From NCBI RefSeq assembly GCF_003610775.1, contig NZ_RAQO01000001.1:186001-250000 (forward strand): a stretch of DNA of 64,000 nucleotides, written 5' to 3'. The position numbers and the translations under genes are program-made. Origin of the DNA: Alginatibacterium sediminis (GTDB lineage Bacteria; Pseudomonadota; Gammaproteobacteria; Enterobacterales; Celerinatantimonadaceae). The notes under the pieces are model-generated. The model had not been told where the DNA came from. It did not search any database and saw only the letters and a program-made list of their open reading frames with translations. This document shows positions 38,551 to 48,905 of this stretch, piece by piece; position 1 is the first letter of the stretch, and each line of letters opens with the position of its first letter.

Positions 38551-38615
38551 GAAACTTATGTTTAACAACTGAATTATTAAAACAAATATAACACTAGTTT
38601 TAAACACTTGTTTAA
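38551..38615. promoter_or_regulatory. Two AAAC-N4-GTTT palindromes upstream of fadB (candidate PsrA-type operators)
   Basis: GAAACTTATGTTTAAC at 38551-38566 and TAAACACTTGTTTAAC at 38601-38616 share the core AAAC-N4-GTTT and are exactly 50 bases apart. This core is the shape of PsrA operators, which control fatty-acid oxidation genes in several gammaproteobacteria. No psrA gene is in the window, so the assignment is inference. Confidence 0.45.
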
Positions 38616-38616
38616 C

Positions 38617-39008
38617 ATTATTTGTCACAAGTTCGAAATGTTTTTGTTAATCGTAGTTTTCGATGAGATCGATCTCACTCATGCTGTTTTTTATTTCCCA
38701 TTATTTATTAGCTAGTTACAGATCTTAAAAATAATAGAGTCAATAAAAACGTAGAATCTGGTGAGATCCTTTTTGAAAGAGATTTCGGACTGACAGTGGG
38801 CAATTGCTAAAGTGTTTGTTGTTTGCTGAACCCTTGAATAGATTTAGTGATTTTAAATGGAACAGTCAATTTGAATATTGGAGGGATAAGGCATACCGAA
38901 TTTGGGCATAGATGGTTAAAAATTCACTTTTAAATTAGATATCTATCAGGAATGCGTTTAGTCGATTTGCTATGATTGCTGCAATATTTTTCTAAGTAGA
39001 TAATCTAA
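38617..39008. other. Intergenic region between fadB operators and hsdM
   Basis: About 390 AT-rich bases. They mark the change from conserved chromosome to accessory genes. Promoters for hsdM (plus) must lie near 38850-38990. I see no open reading frame, tRNA gene, clear direct repeat or integrase that would mark an island edge here. Confidence 0.5.
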
Positions 39009-40715
39009 ATGAATCAAACCGAACAGCAGTTTTTGAAAGACCTTGAAACCAAGCTATGGAATGCTGCCGACAAATTGCGTGGTTCTTTAGACGCTTCACA
39101 ATATAAACACGTTGTTCTAGGTCTTGTTTTTGTTAAATATGTTTCTGATGCTTTTAAACTGCGTCAGGATGAAATTAAAGCTGATATAGCTAACCCAAAA
39201 CATGAATACTACTTAGATCCTACTGATTACACAGCAGAAGAGCTAGCGGCAGAGATTGCCATCGAGCTTGAACAACGTGATTTCTACACCGAGAAAAACG
39301 TGTTTTGGCTACCCATTGAATCTCGCTGGCAGTTTCTGCAAGACAATGGCCCGTTGGTTATTGGTGGTGCAGAGTTAGAAATTGACGGTAAAACTAAAAA
39401 AATAAGCTCTGTTGGACACCTCATTGATAACGCGCTTGAAGGCATTGAGCGGGACAATAAAAAACTTAAAGGCGTTCTGAATAAGTTTTATTCGGGAATG
39501 AAAATTGACCAAGCCAAGTTGAACGAGTTAATCAACTTAATCGCTACCATTCCCTTCGACCACGCCTCCCTAAACAGTAAAGACATCTTAGGTCACGTAT
39601 ACGAATACATGCTTGGTCAGTTTGCGCTTGCAGAAGGTAAAAAAGGTGGGCAGTTCTATACCCCAGCATCAATCGTAACGTTGATTGTTGAGATGATTGA
39701 ACCCTTCGAAGGCCGCGTATATGACCCAGCAATGGGTTCTGGTGGTTTCTTTGTTCAATCAGAGAAGTTTATTGAGCGCCATGCAAACGAGAAGAAGGTA
39801 GATGCCGTCACGCAGAAGCAGAAGATCTCTATCTACGGTCAGGAATACAACCATACAACGTGGCAGTTAGCGGCGATGAATATGGCTATTCGTGGTCTTG
39901 ATTACGATTTTGGTAAAGAGCCAGCAAGTACCTATACCAACGTACAGCACCCTGATCTTCGTGCTGACTTCATCATGGCAAACCCTCCATTCAACATGAA
40001 AGAGTGGAACACGGGTGTTGACGATAACGACCCTCGCTTCAAATACGGGCAACCGCCATCTGGTAATGCGAACTTCGCATGGATGCAGCACATGCTTCAC
40101 CACCTAGCACCTGAAGGCTCTCAGGCGCTGCTGTTGGCAAATGGCTCTATGAGTTCAACAACTAACAACGAAGGCGCTATTCGTCAGGCATTAATTGAGA
40201 ATGATTTGATTGAATGTATGGTCGCACTTCCGGGTCAACTGTTTACCAACACACAGATCCCTGCCTGTATTTGGTTCTTAACTAAGAATAAGAACTCTCG
40301 CGTTGATAAGGCAGGTCGTAAGCTGCGCGGTCGTATAGGTGAAGTGCTGTTTATTGATGCGCGTAACCTTGGCTTCATGAAAGACCGTGTACTACGTGAT
40401 TTCAGCTTTGATGATATCAAGAAAGTGGCTGATTTATTCCATGCTTGGAAAACAGGTGGAGAAGTCCACGGTGTGGCTTATGAAGACCAAGCAGGTTTCT
40501 GTAAATCAGCAACGCTTGAAGAAATCACCAAACATGACTTTGTGCTCACTCCGGGTCGTTACGTGGGTGCGGCTGAGGAAGAGGATGACGGTGTTCCGTT
40601 TGGTGAGAAGATGAACGCACTGACTTCTAAGTTGAGTGAACAGTTTGCTCAATCAACAACACTAGAAGCTGAAATCAAGAAGAACCTAGCGGGGTTGGGT
40701 TATGAACTGGATTGA
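39009..40715 (+). CDS. hsdM: Type I restriction-modification system, DNA methyltransferase subunit HsdM
   Basis: N6-adenine methyltransferase subunit. The 568-residue protein has the N-terminal HsdM helical domain (LWNAADKLRGSLDASQYKH), the SAM motif VYDPAMGSGGFFVQS near residues 237-251, the catalytic NPPF motif (ADFIMANPPFNM) near 327-330, and QLAAMNMAIRGLD. It overlaps hsdS by 14 bases, so the two are translationally coupled. Its target adenine depends on HsdS. Confidence 0.96.
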   Translation: MNQTEQQFLKDLETKLWNAADKLRGSLDASQYKHVVLGLVFVKYVSDAFKLRQDEIKADIANPKHEYYLDPTDYTAEELAAEIAIELEQRDFYTEKNVFWLPIESRWQFLQDNGPLVIGGAELEIDGKTKKISSVGHLIDNALEGIERDNKKLKGVLNKFYSGMKIDQAKLNELINLIATIPFDHASLNSKDILGHVYEYMLGQFALAEGKKGGQFYTPASIVTLIVEMIEPFEGRVYDPAMGSGGFFVQSEKFIERHANEKKVDAVTQKQKISIYGQEYNHTTWQLAAMNMAIRGLDYDFGKEPASTYTNVQHPDLRADFIMANPPFNMKEWNTGVDDNDPRFKYGQPPSGNANFAWMQHMLHHLAPEGSQALLLANGSMSSTTNNEGAIRQALIENDLIECMVALPGQLFTNTQIPACIWFLTKNKNSRVDKAGRKLRGRIGEVLFIDARNLGFMKDRVLRDFSFDDIKKVADLFHAWKTGGEVHGVAYEDQAGFCKSATLEEITKHDFVLTPGRYVGAAEEEDDGVPFGEKMNALTSKLSEQFAQSTTLEAEIKKNLAGLGYELD

Positions 40716-42495
40716 TTCAACCGTAGGTGAATACAGCCCGTTTGTGTATGGCAAGGGGTTACCCAAAACAAAGCGACAAGTTGGTGAGCACCCAGTATTT
40801 GGTTCAAATGGTTGTATAGACTATCACAATGACTTTTTTATAGATGGCCCCGGACTTATTATTGGTCGAAAAGGTAGTGTCGGTGCCGTTCATTTATCAG
40901 AGGTTTCATTTTGGCCTATAGATACAGCCTTCTATGTTAAGAAAGAAACTCTAGGAGAGCTAAGGTTTACTTATTACCTACTTCGTTCATTAGGTTTGGA
41001 AAAAATGAACTCTGATAGCGCCGTGCCGGGGCTGAATAGAGATAATGCTCACGCACTTTCAATCAGAATTCCTGGTACTGAATCAGAAAGAGAAGCATTA
41101 GGAAATAAGCTTGCACTACTTGATCACAAAATAGGATTGAACAATAAAACTAACCAAACCCTAGAACAAATGGCACAAGCCATCTTCAAATCGTGGTTTG
41201 TCGATTTTGATCCAGTTAAAGCCAAAATGAACGGTCAGCACCCAGAGGGGATGGATGCTGTTACTGCCTCGCTATTCCCAGAAAAGCTCGTTGAGTCTGA
41301 GTTGGGTTTGATTCCTGAAGGATGGGAAGTTAAGCCATTTAAGAAGGTTATCGACAAGTATGTTGATAATCGAGGAAAGACACCACCAATCGTTGAGAAT
41401 GGAATACCTCTCGTTGAGGTGAAACACTTACCTGAAAGTTCTGCATTTCCAAAGTTGAACACAGATAAACGAGTTACTGAAGAAACATTTAATACTTGGT
41501 TCAGAGTCCATGTGGAACCTAAAGATGTTCTTATCTCAACAGTTGGTACGATAGGTCGGACATCATTTGTTAAGAACACAAATTTTGGTATAGCTCAGAA
41601 TGTGTTAGGCCTACGCTTCGGCAAAATCGTTGAGCCTGAATATATGTTTTACACAATCAAAGCTCACCGTTTTCAACATGACATGGATGCAAGGTTAGTT
41701 ACAACAGTACAATCAAGTATCAAGCGTAAAGATCTCGATACGATTGACATTTTGGTTCCACCTTCAAATGTTCAAAAAGAGTTCTGTAAGCTAGTTGGTA
41801 GTTTACTCGATGGGCAGTACAGCAAAAATGCTGAAAATATTGATTTAGCCAGTCTACGCGATACCTTACTCCCTAAATTGCTTTCCGGCGAAATCGAGCT
41901 AAACGATGAAGGAAAAATCCTAGATACTCTGGCTGATAATTTACTAAACGCCATAGGCTTTGAACCTGAACATGATGATAAGTATAGCGATCTCTCTCAA
42001 TACCTAAATGAATCAAGCTCGGCCAATCGCGATATTGCTTGCTTTATGAGTACCAAAGGACCTTATGGTTCTGAAGGGGGAACTTTTGTAAGACTCCCCA
42101 AAGCAATAAAAGCACTGAATAAGCTTACTAGTATTGACGGTGGATATAATGAGCTAGCAGGAAATGCTGCTGTCGGAGTTATTCTTGATGGCAGTAGCTT
42201 TATTGTAAACAATGTGATTCCGCTTGGATTGCTAAACAAAGTATGCCAAGGCATTTTCGGTACTAAAATTGCTATTGAACCAAGAGATTGTGTTTTATTA
42301 ACTTCAATACACTATGCAAAATCCAGCACTATAGATGAAATTTTACTATCGCAACGACGGAATTTTGAACACCTGAACCTAAAAACCATGGACGAACAAG
42401 AGGTCGGAGAAAGGTTGCAGTATTTGGAGTCGTTGGGTCTGGTCAAATTGGATGGGGCAAATGTCTACTTGCTAGATACGATTGTTCAACATTAA
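40702..42495 (+). CDS. hsdS: Type I restriction-modification specificity subunit HsdS with extra C-terminal domain
   Basis: Sequence-recognition subunit. Residues 1-160 form target-recognition domain 1, then comes a helical spacer (QTLEQMAQAIFKSWFVDFDPV near 150-172), a second target-recognition domain (from about GLIPEGWEVKPFKKVIDKY, 200-370) and the conserved helix ending LASLRDTLLPKLLSGEIEL near 398. A normal HsdS stops there. This one continues for about 195 residues (EGKILDTLADNLLNA... to LLDTIVQH) with a globular look and a winged-helix-like end EVGERLQYLESLGLVKLDG. I do not recognise the added domain. Confidence 0.88.
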   Translation: MNWIDSTVGEYSPFVYGKGLPKTKRQVGEHPVFGSNGCIDYHNDFFIDGPGLIIGRKGSVGAVHLSEVSFWPIDTAFYVKKETLGELRFTYYLLRSLGLEKMNSDSAVPGLNRDNAHALSIRIPGTESEREALGNKLALLDHKIGLNNKTNQTLEQMAQAIFKSWFVDFDPVKAKMNGQHPEGMDAVTASLFPEKLVESELGLIPEGWEVKPFKKVIDKYVDNRGKTPPIVENGIPLVEVKHLPESSAFPKLNTDKRVTEETFNTWFRVHVEPKDVLISTVGTIGRTSFVKNTNFGIAQNVLGLRFGKIVEPEYMFYTIKAHRFQHDMDARLVTTVQSSIKRKDLDTIDILVPPSNVQKEFCKLVGSLLDGQYSKNAENIDLASLRDTLLPKLLSGEIELNDEGKILDTLADNLLNAIGFEPEHDDKYSDLSQYLNESSSANRDIACFMSTKGPYGSEGGTFVRLPKAIKALNKLTSIDGGYNELAGNAAVGVILDGSSFIVNNVIPLGLLNKVCQGIFGTKIAIEPRDCVLLTSIHYAKSSTIDEILLSQRRNFEHLNLKTMDEQEVGERLQYLESLGLVKLDGANVYLLDTIVQH

Positions 42496-42595
42496 AACCA
42501 TAAATAAGCGATGAGATAAACAGGGATTTGTACACAGACATTTCTGTTAGATATTGAGCTACAAAATGAGTTAAACACATTTGTGAAGGATTTCT

Positions 42596-43753
42596 ATGAG
42601 TAACAGCCTACTTGTCAATATTAGTAAATATGCTTCAAGTCATCAGACATCGCCAATAGAGAATTTTATTACCGAAGCTTTCGCATGGCTTTTGAGAAAC
42701 GACGAACAGGTTCGCGAAGCACTTTGTATAATTTTACAATCTAAAGGAAGCGATCAAGGCTTGTCGTTTGAACAGCTTGCAGAATCAGATTCGCTTGATA
42801 CCCAAGTCAACTTTAATGGCAAATATCCAGATATGCTTTGGTACTCAAAAGACGACCAATTTTGTGTCATCTTTGAACATAAGGTTTGGTCTGAGCTTCA
42901 CCATAAACAACTTCACAATTATAGAGCATATGCTGAAGAGCACTTGAATAAAAGACATGCCATTGTCCTAATTTCTGCGCATGTTGGGCAACATAGGCAG
43001 AACCCTAATATAGCGTTATGTTGGCATGAGGTTGCCCAAGAAATACAAAAAATTGATAGTAAAAATGGCAAATTGGATTGGATTAGAAGTGAGTTTGTAG
43101 ACCTCTTAAAGAACAATGGATTGGTAGATGTTTCCCCAATAAATCCACTATCTGTCGCGTACTATAACGAAGTAAAAAGACTAGATAAGCAACTCACGAA
43201 TATTTCGGAACGTTCTAGAAATCTGTCGTGGCCTCTTTTGAATCAAGAAAACGCAACGGTTTTCACTATTCCCGAGAATCGTAAAATAAACCAATGGGGG
43301 CGCGTCGGTTTAACATTTTCTTCGTTTGTCAAAGATAATCCCCCAGCTTGGAAACCCGGATTGTTTTTTGGTTTTGTTATGGATGGCTCTGATCACTTGA
43401 TTGAAGATTTATTGAAAGAGGGTCCTATCGCAGCGGTAGTTCTCAGTATTAACCAAAAACACTTTCTTTCTCTAAAAGATAAGGGCTATTACGATAGATT
43501 TGTAGCCCACTTAAGAAAACAAATTCCCAAAGGCTGGCATATTAGCGATCGTACAGAGAAAGGAAATCGAATTAACAAGTGGCACCCTCTAATAATCTAT
43601 AGAAACCTGTCAGAATTTATTGGTGATGCCAATACATTAGATAAACAGCAACAGACCTATTTTCGTCAAATGTCTGAAATGCAGGAACTAATTCTTGGGT
43701 GTGATTCGTTCCAATCGTTTTGTAATGAATTGCAAGATAGGAGCATGGGATGA
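42596..43753 (+). CDS. PD-(D/E)XK nuclease-like protein embedded in the type I RM operon
   Basis: A 385-residue protein of the PD-(D/E)XK nuclease superfamily, type often annotated PDDEXK_4. The likely active site is [12 protein letters not shown] (Asp near 78) followed by FEHKVW (Glu-His-Lys near 92-94), with a preceding conserved helix [18 protein letters not shown]. The rest has no motif I know. It lies 100 bases after hsdS and overlaps hsdR by 4 bases, so it belongs to the operon. Its role beside a complete HsdR (with its own nuclease) is unknown; an extra restriction or anti-mobile-element factor is a guess. Confidence 0.75.
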   Translation: MSNSLLVNISKYASSHQTSPIENFITEAFAWLLRNDEQVREALCIILQSKGSDQGLSFEQLAESDSLDTQVNFNGKYPDMLWYSKDDQFCVIFEHKVWSELHHKQLHNYRAYAEEHLNKRHAIVLISAHVGQHRQNPNIALCWHEVAQEIQKIDSKNGKLDWIRSEFVDLLKNNGLVDVSPINPLSVAYYNEVKRLDKQLTNISERSRNLSWPLLNQENATVFTIPENRKINQWGRVGLTFSSFVKDNPPAWKPGLFFGFVMDGSDHLIEDLLKEGPIAAVVLSINQKHFLSLKDKGYYDRFVAHLRKQIPKGWHISDRTEKGNRINKWHPLIIYRNLSEFIGDANTLDKQQQTYFRQMSEMQELILGCDSFQSFCNELQDRSMG

Positions 43754-46700
43754 TCACCGAAGACAAACTCGAACAACAATGCTTAGATTGGTTCACTGGC
43801 CAAGGGTACCTTTATAAAAATGGTTATGAAATTGCGCCAGACGGAGAGTCTCCAGAGCGTGATAATTACCACCAGGTCGTGCTTGAACACCGCTTATTCA
43901 ATCAATTGGAAGTCCTAAATCCTGAGTTGTCGGCCGACGCAATCAATGAAGTGCTTAAAGTGGTTTCAACGCCAGACACCCCTGTACTAATAAAAAGTAA
44001 CCGATCTTTTCACAAATACCTGATTGAAGGTGTTCCTATCGAATACACAGTATTCGAAGATGGTGAATCCAAGACCAAGCATACGCATGCTCGCTTGATG
44101 GATTATAACAACCCGGATAACAATGAGTTTCTAGTGGTCAATCAGTTTACGATCACCGGTAGCAAAGGAAATCGACGACCTGATGTGGTGGCTTTCATTA
44201 ATGGTTTGCCCATCTCAGTTATCGAACTAAAAAACCCAGCAGATGAACATGCGGATATTTGGAGTGCTTACAATCAACTGCAAACCTACAAAGATGAAAT
44301 ATCTGACTTGTTTGTGTTTAATGAAGCGTTGGTCATTAGCGATGGTGTGAATGCTCGTGTAGGCTCTTTAACAGCCAATAAGGAGCGATTCTTACCGTGG
44401 AAAACCATCACGAGCGAAGATGATAAGCCTCTGTTTGAATTTCAGCTTGAAACCATGGTGAAAGGCTTTTTTAAGCAAGACCTGTTACTTGATTACATCC
44501 GCTATTTTGTTCTCTTTGAAACCGACAGCGATAAACTTATTAAGAAGATAGCTGGTTATCACCAATTCCATGCTGTCCGCGCTGCCGTTGAAGCGACCGT
44601 AAAAGCGAAGCAAGCAGATGTTCATTTGCCGAAAGTGGCCGATAACAGTCCTAATTATCGAACGACTTCAACCAAAGGTTTAGAAAAAATCCAAGCCGGC
44701 TCAGGTAAAGCGGGAGTTGTTTGGCATACCCAAGGCAGTGGTAAAAGCATTTCGATGGTTTGCTATGCCAGCAAGCTCTTGCAGCAGTCTGTCATGAATA
44801 ATCCGACCATTGTTGTGGTAACAGATAGAAATGACTTGGATGGCCAGTTATACAACACTTTTGGCATGGCCCAAGAAACCCTAAAGCAGATCCCTCAACA
44901 AGCCGATGACCGGGATTCGTTGCGCGAATTACTTTTCAATCGTCAATCGGGTGGAATTATTTTTACCACCATCCAAAAGTTTACGTTATTCGATAGCGAA
45001 ACGGTGCATCCGATCCTATCCGAACGCAGCAACATTGTTGTAGTTTCAGATGAAGCACATCGAAGCCAGTACGGTAACAAGTCTAAACTGGTAGAAACAA
45101 AAGATAAGAACGGCGTAGCGACTGGCCAAAAATATGTGTTTGGTTACTCAAAGTATTTGCGTGACGCACTGCCGAATGCATCATTTATCGGTTTCACCGG
45201 TACACCAATTGCCATGGATGATAAAGATACCCGTGGTGTATTTGGTGAGTATGTCTCAATCTACGATATTCAAGATGCTGTTGATGATGGGGCTACGGTG
45301 CCTATTTACTACGAATCGCGTCTTGCCAAGCTTGATATTAACCAAGAAGAGATTGAGCAACTCAATGACCAAGTAGAAGATGAGATCGGTGAAGACGATG
45401 AAACAGCTGATCGAGAGAAAGTAAAATCGCAATGGGCGACGTTAGAGAAGCTTGTGGGTGCCGAACCTAGAATTGAACAAGTTGCTAAAGACCTAGTGGA
45501 GCACTTTACGATTCGCGGCGAAACTTTCCCTGGCAAAGCGATGATTGTATCAATGAGTCGAGAAATCTGTGTCGACCTTTACAACGCAATTGTGGCGATT
45601 AAACCCGAGTGGCATCATTCAGATACAGATAAGGGTGCGATTAAAGTAGTGATGACGGGGAGTGCTTCTGACAAAGAAAAAATGCAAGCTCATATTCATG
45701 ATAAGAAAACTAAAAAGCTTTTTGAGAAACGGTATAAAGATACGGATGACGAGCTTAAGTTGGTTATTGTTCGTGATATGTGGTTAACAGGTTTTGATGC
45801 GCCTTGCTGTCATACAATGTATATCGACAAACCGATGAAAGGGCATAACCTAATGCAGGCGATAGCACGTGTAAACCGTGTCTTTAAAGATAAGCCCGGA
45901 GGTTTAGTTGTTGATTACATAGGTATTGCAAGCGAGCTTAAGAATGCCTTAAAAACCTATACCAATAGTCAGGGCAAAGGCCAACCAACAGTTGATACTG
46001 CGGAAGCGTTTGCAGTATTGATGGAAAAAATAGACATTATTAGAGGCATGTTTGCCAGCCCCGTTGACGGTAAAGTTTTCCAGTATCGACCTGAGTTTGA
46101 AACACAAGGTCTGCAGCTGCTTGTTGGCGCCGTGAACCATATTTCTGGCTTAGTCACCCCCCAACACAGCGGAAAAGAACAGCGAGACGGAAAACGTCGT
46201 TTCCTAGATGTGATGGCTGCGCTCACTAAAGCGTATTCACTATGTAATACCATGGATGAAGTCCAGGGGTACAAAAACGAAATAGCGTTCTACTCTGCGA
46301 TCAAAACCGCATTTCTAAAACATTCTACAGTCGATAAAAAACGTATTGATGAGGAACGCGATTCAGCACTAAAACAGATTTTAGATAACGCGATAGTCGC
46401 AGATGGTATAGATGATATTTTCAGCATGGTTGGGCTTGATAAACCCAATATAGGGTTGCTCTCTGAAGAGTTCTTGGAAGATGTGAAGAACATGAAAGAG
46501 AAAAACCTTGCGGTAGAGTTACTTGAAAAGCTGCTACGCGATGAAGTTAAAGCTCGAATGAAAAATGATGTAGTGCAGGAGAAAAAGTACTCAGATCGCA
46601 TCATGGCTACGTTGCAAAAGTACCATAACCGAAGCGTTGAAACCGCGCAGGTCATTGAAGAGCTGATTCAATGGGCCAAAGAGATGCAAGAAGATGCAGA

Positions 46701-47004
46701 AATGCTAGAAAGGTTAAACCTCTCGGTTGAAGAAATAGCCTTTTATCGGGCCTTAGTTGAGAACGAGTCTTCGGTTCGTGAGCTAGGAGATGACAACTTA
46801 CGAAGTTTAGCCATTGAGTTGACGCGTCAATTGCGTAAATCTGCGACAGTAGATTGGCAAAAGCGAGACAGCGTACGCGCACGAATGCGCAATTTGGTGC
46901 GTCGTTTACTTCGTCGGTGGAAGTACCCACCGGATGCCGCTGAAGAAGCGATTAAGCTTGTTCTTGAGCAAGCAGAGGTATTGGCGGAAGGGTGGTATAA
47001 CTAA
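43750..47004 (+). CDS. hsdR: Type I restriction-modification system, restriction subunit HsdR
   Basis: Motor and nuclease subunit of the type I enzyme. The 1084-residue protein has an N-terminal PD-(D/E)XK nuclease ([23 protein letters not shown] near 140-162), an SF2 helicase core with Walker [11 protein letters not shown] near 324-333, DEAH box [12 protein letters not shown] near 432-443, GFTGTPI, and motif VI region [12 protein letters not shown], and a long helical C-terminus for binding the methylase. Gene length is normal. It ends an intact hsdM-S-(X)-R operon, so the system should be functional. Confidence 0.95.
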   Translation: MITEDKLEQQCLDWFTGQGYLYKNGYEIAPDGESPERDNYHQVVLEHRLFNQLEVLNPELSADAINEVLKVVSTPDTPVLIKSNRSFHKYLIEGVPIEYTVFEDGESKTKHTHARLMDYNNPDNNEFLVVNQFTITGSKGNRRPDVVAFINGLPISVIELKNPADEHADIWSAYNQLQTYKDEISDLFVFNEALVISDGVNARVGSLTANKERFLPWKTITSEDDKPLFEFQLETMVKGFFKQDLLLDYIRYFVLFETDSDKLIKKIAGYHQFHAVRAAVEATVKAKQADVHLPKVADNSPNYRTTSTKGLEKIQAGSGKAGVVWHTQGSGKSISMVCYASKLLQQSVMNNPTIVVVTDRNDLDGQLYNTFGMAQETLKQIPQQADDRDSLRELLFNRQSGGIIFTTIQKFTLFDSETVHPILSERSNIVVVSDEAHRSQYGNKSKLVETKDKNGVATGQKYVFGYSKYLRDALPNASFIGFTGTPIAMDDKDTRGVFGEYVSIYDIQDAVDDGATVPIYYESRLAKLDINQEEIEQLNDQVEDEIGEDDETADREKVKSQWATLEKLVGAEPRIEQVAKDLVEHFTIRGETFPGKAMIVSMSREICVDLYNAIVAIKPEWHHSDTDKGAIKVVMTGSASDKEKMQAHIHDKKTKKLFEKRYKDTDDELKLVIVRDMWLTGFDAPCCHTMYIDKPMKGHNLMQAIARVNRVFKDKPGGLVVDYIGIASELKNALKTYTNSQGKGQPTVDTAEAFAVLMEKIDIIRGMFASPVDGKVFQYRPEFETQGLQLLVGAVNHISGLVTPQHSGKEQRDGKRRFLDVMAALTKAYSLCNTMDEVQGYKNEIAFYSAIKTAFLKHSTVDKKRIDEERDSALKQILDNAIVADGIDDIFSMVGLDKPNIGLLSEEFLEDVKNMKEKNLAVELLEKLLRDEVKARMKNDVVQEKKYSDRIMATLQKYHNRSVETAQVIEELIQWAKEMQEDAEMLERLNLSVEEIAFYRALVENESSVRELGDDNLRSLAIELTRQLRKSATVDWQKRDSVRARMRNLVRRLLRRWKYPPDAAEEAIKLVLEQAEVLAEGWYN

Positions 47005-47214
47005 GCAGGAATAGAGTCATCAGTTGTTGTAGCTCTTACTCGACATTAAAGACCAGATAGTGAATCACAAGCAGATCGTACAACCTGCTTACTGAAATCG
47101 TGACAAACAACTGGACATAATCGTTTCAGTGGCTTTGCTAAACTCGCAATTTATGGATAACTAGGGGGATCGAAAGTCGCTCCGCTTGGTGTCTCGTATT
47201 GATGAGTTGTGACA

Positions 47215-47496
47215 TTACCTATATCGATGCTTTGACTTACACTGACTCCCATCAGCAATCCGACAACAAACATATGACCAGTCAGAGCTTAAGGCATTAT
47301 CTGATGCAGCATAGGAACGAGCCAATGTACCACAACGCTCCAGACCTTTTGCTCGTCCAAGAAAATACTCACTTCCAGAACTTGAGAAAACGTAAACATT
47401 AAACTCACTGCTATTTATGGAACGCTTAGTTTCGTCAAAAGGCCACCAAGAATAGTAGTAAGATAAAACTAGATAAATAACTATTAGTAGCGGCAC
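47215..47496 (-). CDS. Small membrane-anchored cysteine-containing protein
   Basis: A 93-residue protein, unknown function. It starts at a GTG (47496) preceded by AAGGAG at 8 bases, a strong ribosome site. One N-terminal membrane segment (PLLIVIYLVLSYYYSWW) is followed by a short periplasmic-like domain with WSYVCCRIADGSQCKSKHR, a pattern (W-x-Y-x-C-C ... S-x-C-x-x-K-H-R) seen in a small widespread family without known role. A plus-strand frame here (47199-47402) is less convincing. Confidence 0.6.
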   Translation of the reverse strand: MPLLIVIYLVLSYYYSWWPFDETKRSINSSEFNVYVFSSSGSEYFLGRAKGLERCGTLARSYAASDNALSSDWSYVCCRIADGSQCKSKHRYR

Positions 47497-47518
47497 AATT
47501 CATCTCCTTTAGTTCAAT

Positions 47519-48286
47519 TTAGGACGAGGTTTTCTTGATGTAATCATAAAGACTAGTGAGCTTACTTCGTCCCTCACTAATAGCCTCACACAGAGAATCC
47601 AAAGTGTTTTCTTCAGGAACAAGCTTGAGCTTGAAAGAAATATGAGGTGAAACCTCTCTTTCTAACAACCTTCCTGATGGTATCAGAGTGACATTTTGCT
47701 TTGTTCGGCCTTTGTATTTCCTGTCTGCATCTAAGCAATTTAATCCTGCTACTAATGACTCTTTCCACTGAGCATCAGAAATACAACTGATTTTTTCCCT
47801 CAAAATTGTTTTTTCTTCTATCGGTAGGCGCGAGGATACTTGCCATGCATCTCTGTCAAATCTCACCGCGACATCTTTCAGCGGAAAACGCTTGATAAGA
47901 TCTCCCGTTTGTAATTCATTTTCAATAAACCTTGAAATTGGCCAAGTATTTGAGTAAGACATACCCTCTAAGTTAATTCCAAGCTTGATATTATTGGTAG
48001 CTGCTACAAGACCAATATTCCATTGTACTCCTTTTGCATCGTCACTAAACCCGCTAATTGGATTCGATTTTTGGCCGAATTTACGAGGTTTGACTTCGAA
48101 AACTCGTTCAAATGCTTTTTCTAACAGCTCTAAATCCAAACATTCATATTGAACTTCGTCGCATGTTTCCATTGATTCGTAATAATTTATCATCTTTTCA
48201 ATTACTTGAACTGGAGTTTCAAATCCTACCGAGTGACGCTCTAGTCGTTTATAGGTTTTCTCTGGAAGTCTAATTACTTTGCTCAT
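47519..48286 (-). CDS. Unknown protein with ribbon-helix-helix-like N-terminus
   Basis: A 255-residue protein. The first 40 residues (MSKVIRLPEKTYKRLERHS, then PVQVIEKMINYYES) look like a ribbon-helix-helix DNA-binding motif, with the alternating beta-strand VIRLP and two helices. The rest, with acidic and basic patches, has no motif I recognise. It lies 23 bases after the minus-strand small membrane gene's start but reads toward it; both may be co-transcribed. Possibly a regulator or an accessory of the nearby RM system; this is inference. Confidence 0.6.
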   Translation of the reverse strand: MSKVIRLPEKTYKRLERHSVGFETPVQVIEKMINYYESMETCDEVQYECLDLELLEKAFERVFEVKPRKFGQKSNPISGFSDDAKGVQWNIGLVAATNNIKLGINLEGMSYSNTWPISRFIENELQTGDLIKRFPLKDVAVRFDRDAWQVSSRLPIEEKTILREKISCISDAQWKESLVAGLNCLDADRKYKGRTKQNVTLIPSGRLLEREVSPHISFKLKLVPEENTLDSLCEAISEGRSKLTSLYDYIKKTSS

Positions 48287-48905
48287 AATGTTTATTTCAT
48301 AGTAAATGTTACATATACTGTGAAGTCTGTTTTATACTGTAAGTTTTGTCAAACAACATGAATGAGAATTTTCCACTTCCGAGACATGAATCTCTTTGTG
48401 ATATTGCTTAGGAGTATAAAAATCCTTTTTTAGTGGGCATGTAAGCTTCGATCCTCAATGCCTAGCGAAGCATGCTTCACCAATGATGATGCTTGTGATT
48501 ACAACCTCTGAAATTGATTCCTATAGGGAAAAATGCTTACCACTGGTGTACCCAAGGTATGAAAAAGTAGGGCAAAGCCACTCTAAGTAGAATGAGAAGT
48601 TGGATGTTGCTGGCACAGAATGGGGCAGAAGTGTATTAACTGCACAAACCCACTTTTGGACATAAACGTGTTTGGGTGGTCACTTATTCAAAAGTGTTTC
48701 GGATTAGCGGAATTATGGAACTGTTGGTGTTAACGATTTAGCTAAAAGACAGCAACTTTTTGCAGTCCAGTGGAAGCTGCGCTTTTGCACCTGGAACGAA
48801 TTTAAGCATTTTGTTAGAACTGCTTTTGGAGTAGAATAAGGGTTTAAATAGTGTATAAATTGATTTCTTGAGTGCAATTAGCTCCTCGTAAATGTAAGAA
48901 AAACA
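48287..48905. other. Gene-poor stretch between RHH-like gene and lipoprotein gene
   Basis: About 620 bases without a convincing gene. It contains short imperfect inverted repeats (for example GCGAAGC/GCTTC near 48470 and ACCCA/TGGGT near 48640-48680) that could be traces of recombination or a decayed gene. A 17-codon frame at 48359 is too short to call. Confidence 0.4.

Noticed and set aside
45949-46930. Long minus-strand frames inside hsdR
   Set aside because: They are mirror frames of a conserved gene, with no ribosome site or family match.
39009-47004. Type I RM operon as cargo of the Tn7-like element
   Set aside because: It lies on the outer side of tnsA, where Tn7-like elements normally end. 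Without repeats that enclose it, I treat it as a separate accessory block.
47199-47402. Plus-strand reading frame of 67 residues
   Set aside because: It overlaps the minus-strand gene 47215-47496, which has a better ribosome site and a recognisable Cys pattern.
48680-48840. Integron attC site
   Set aside because: A GTTAGAAC-like word is present, but I cannot pair it with the inverse core at proper distance, and no integrase or cassette array is present.
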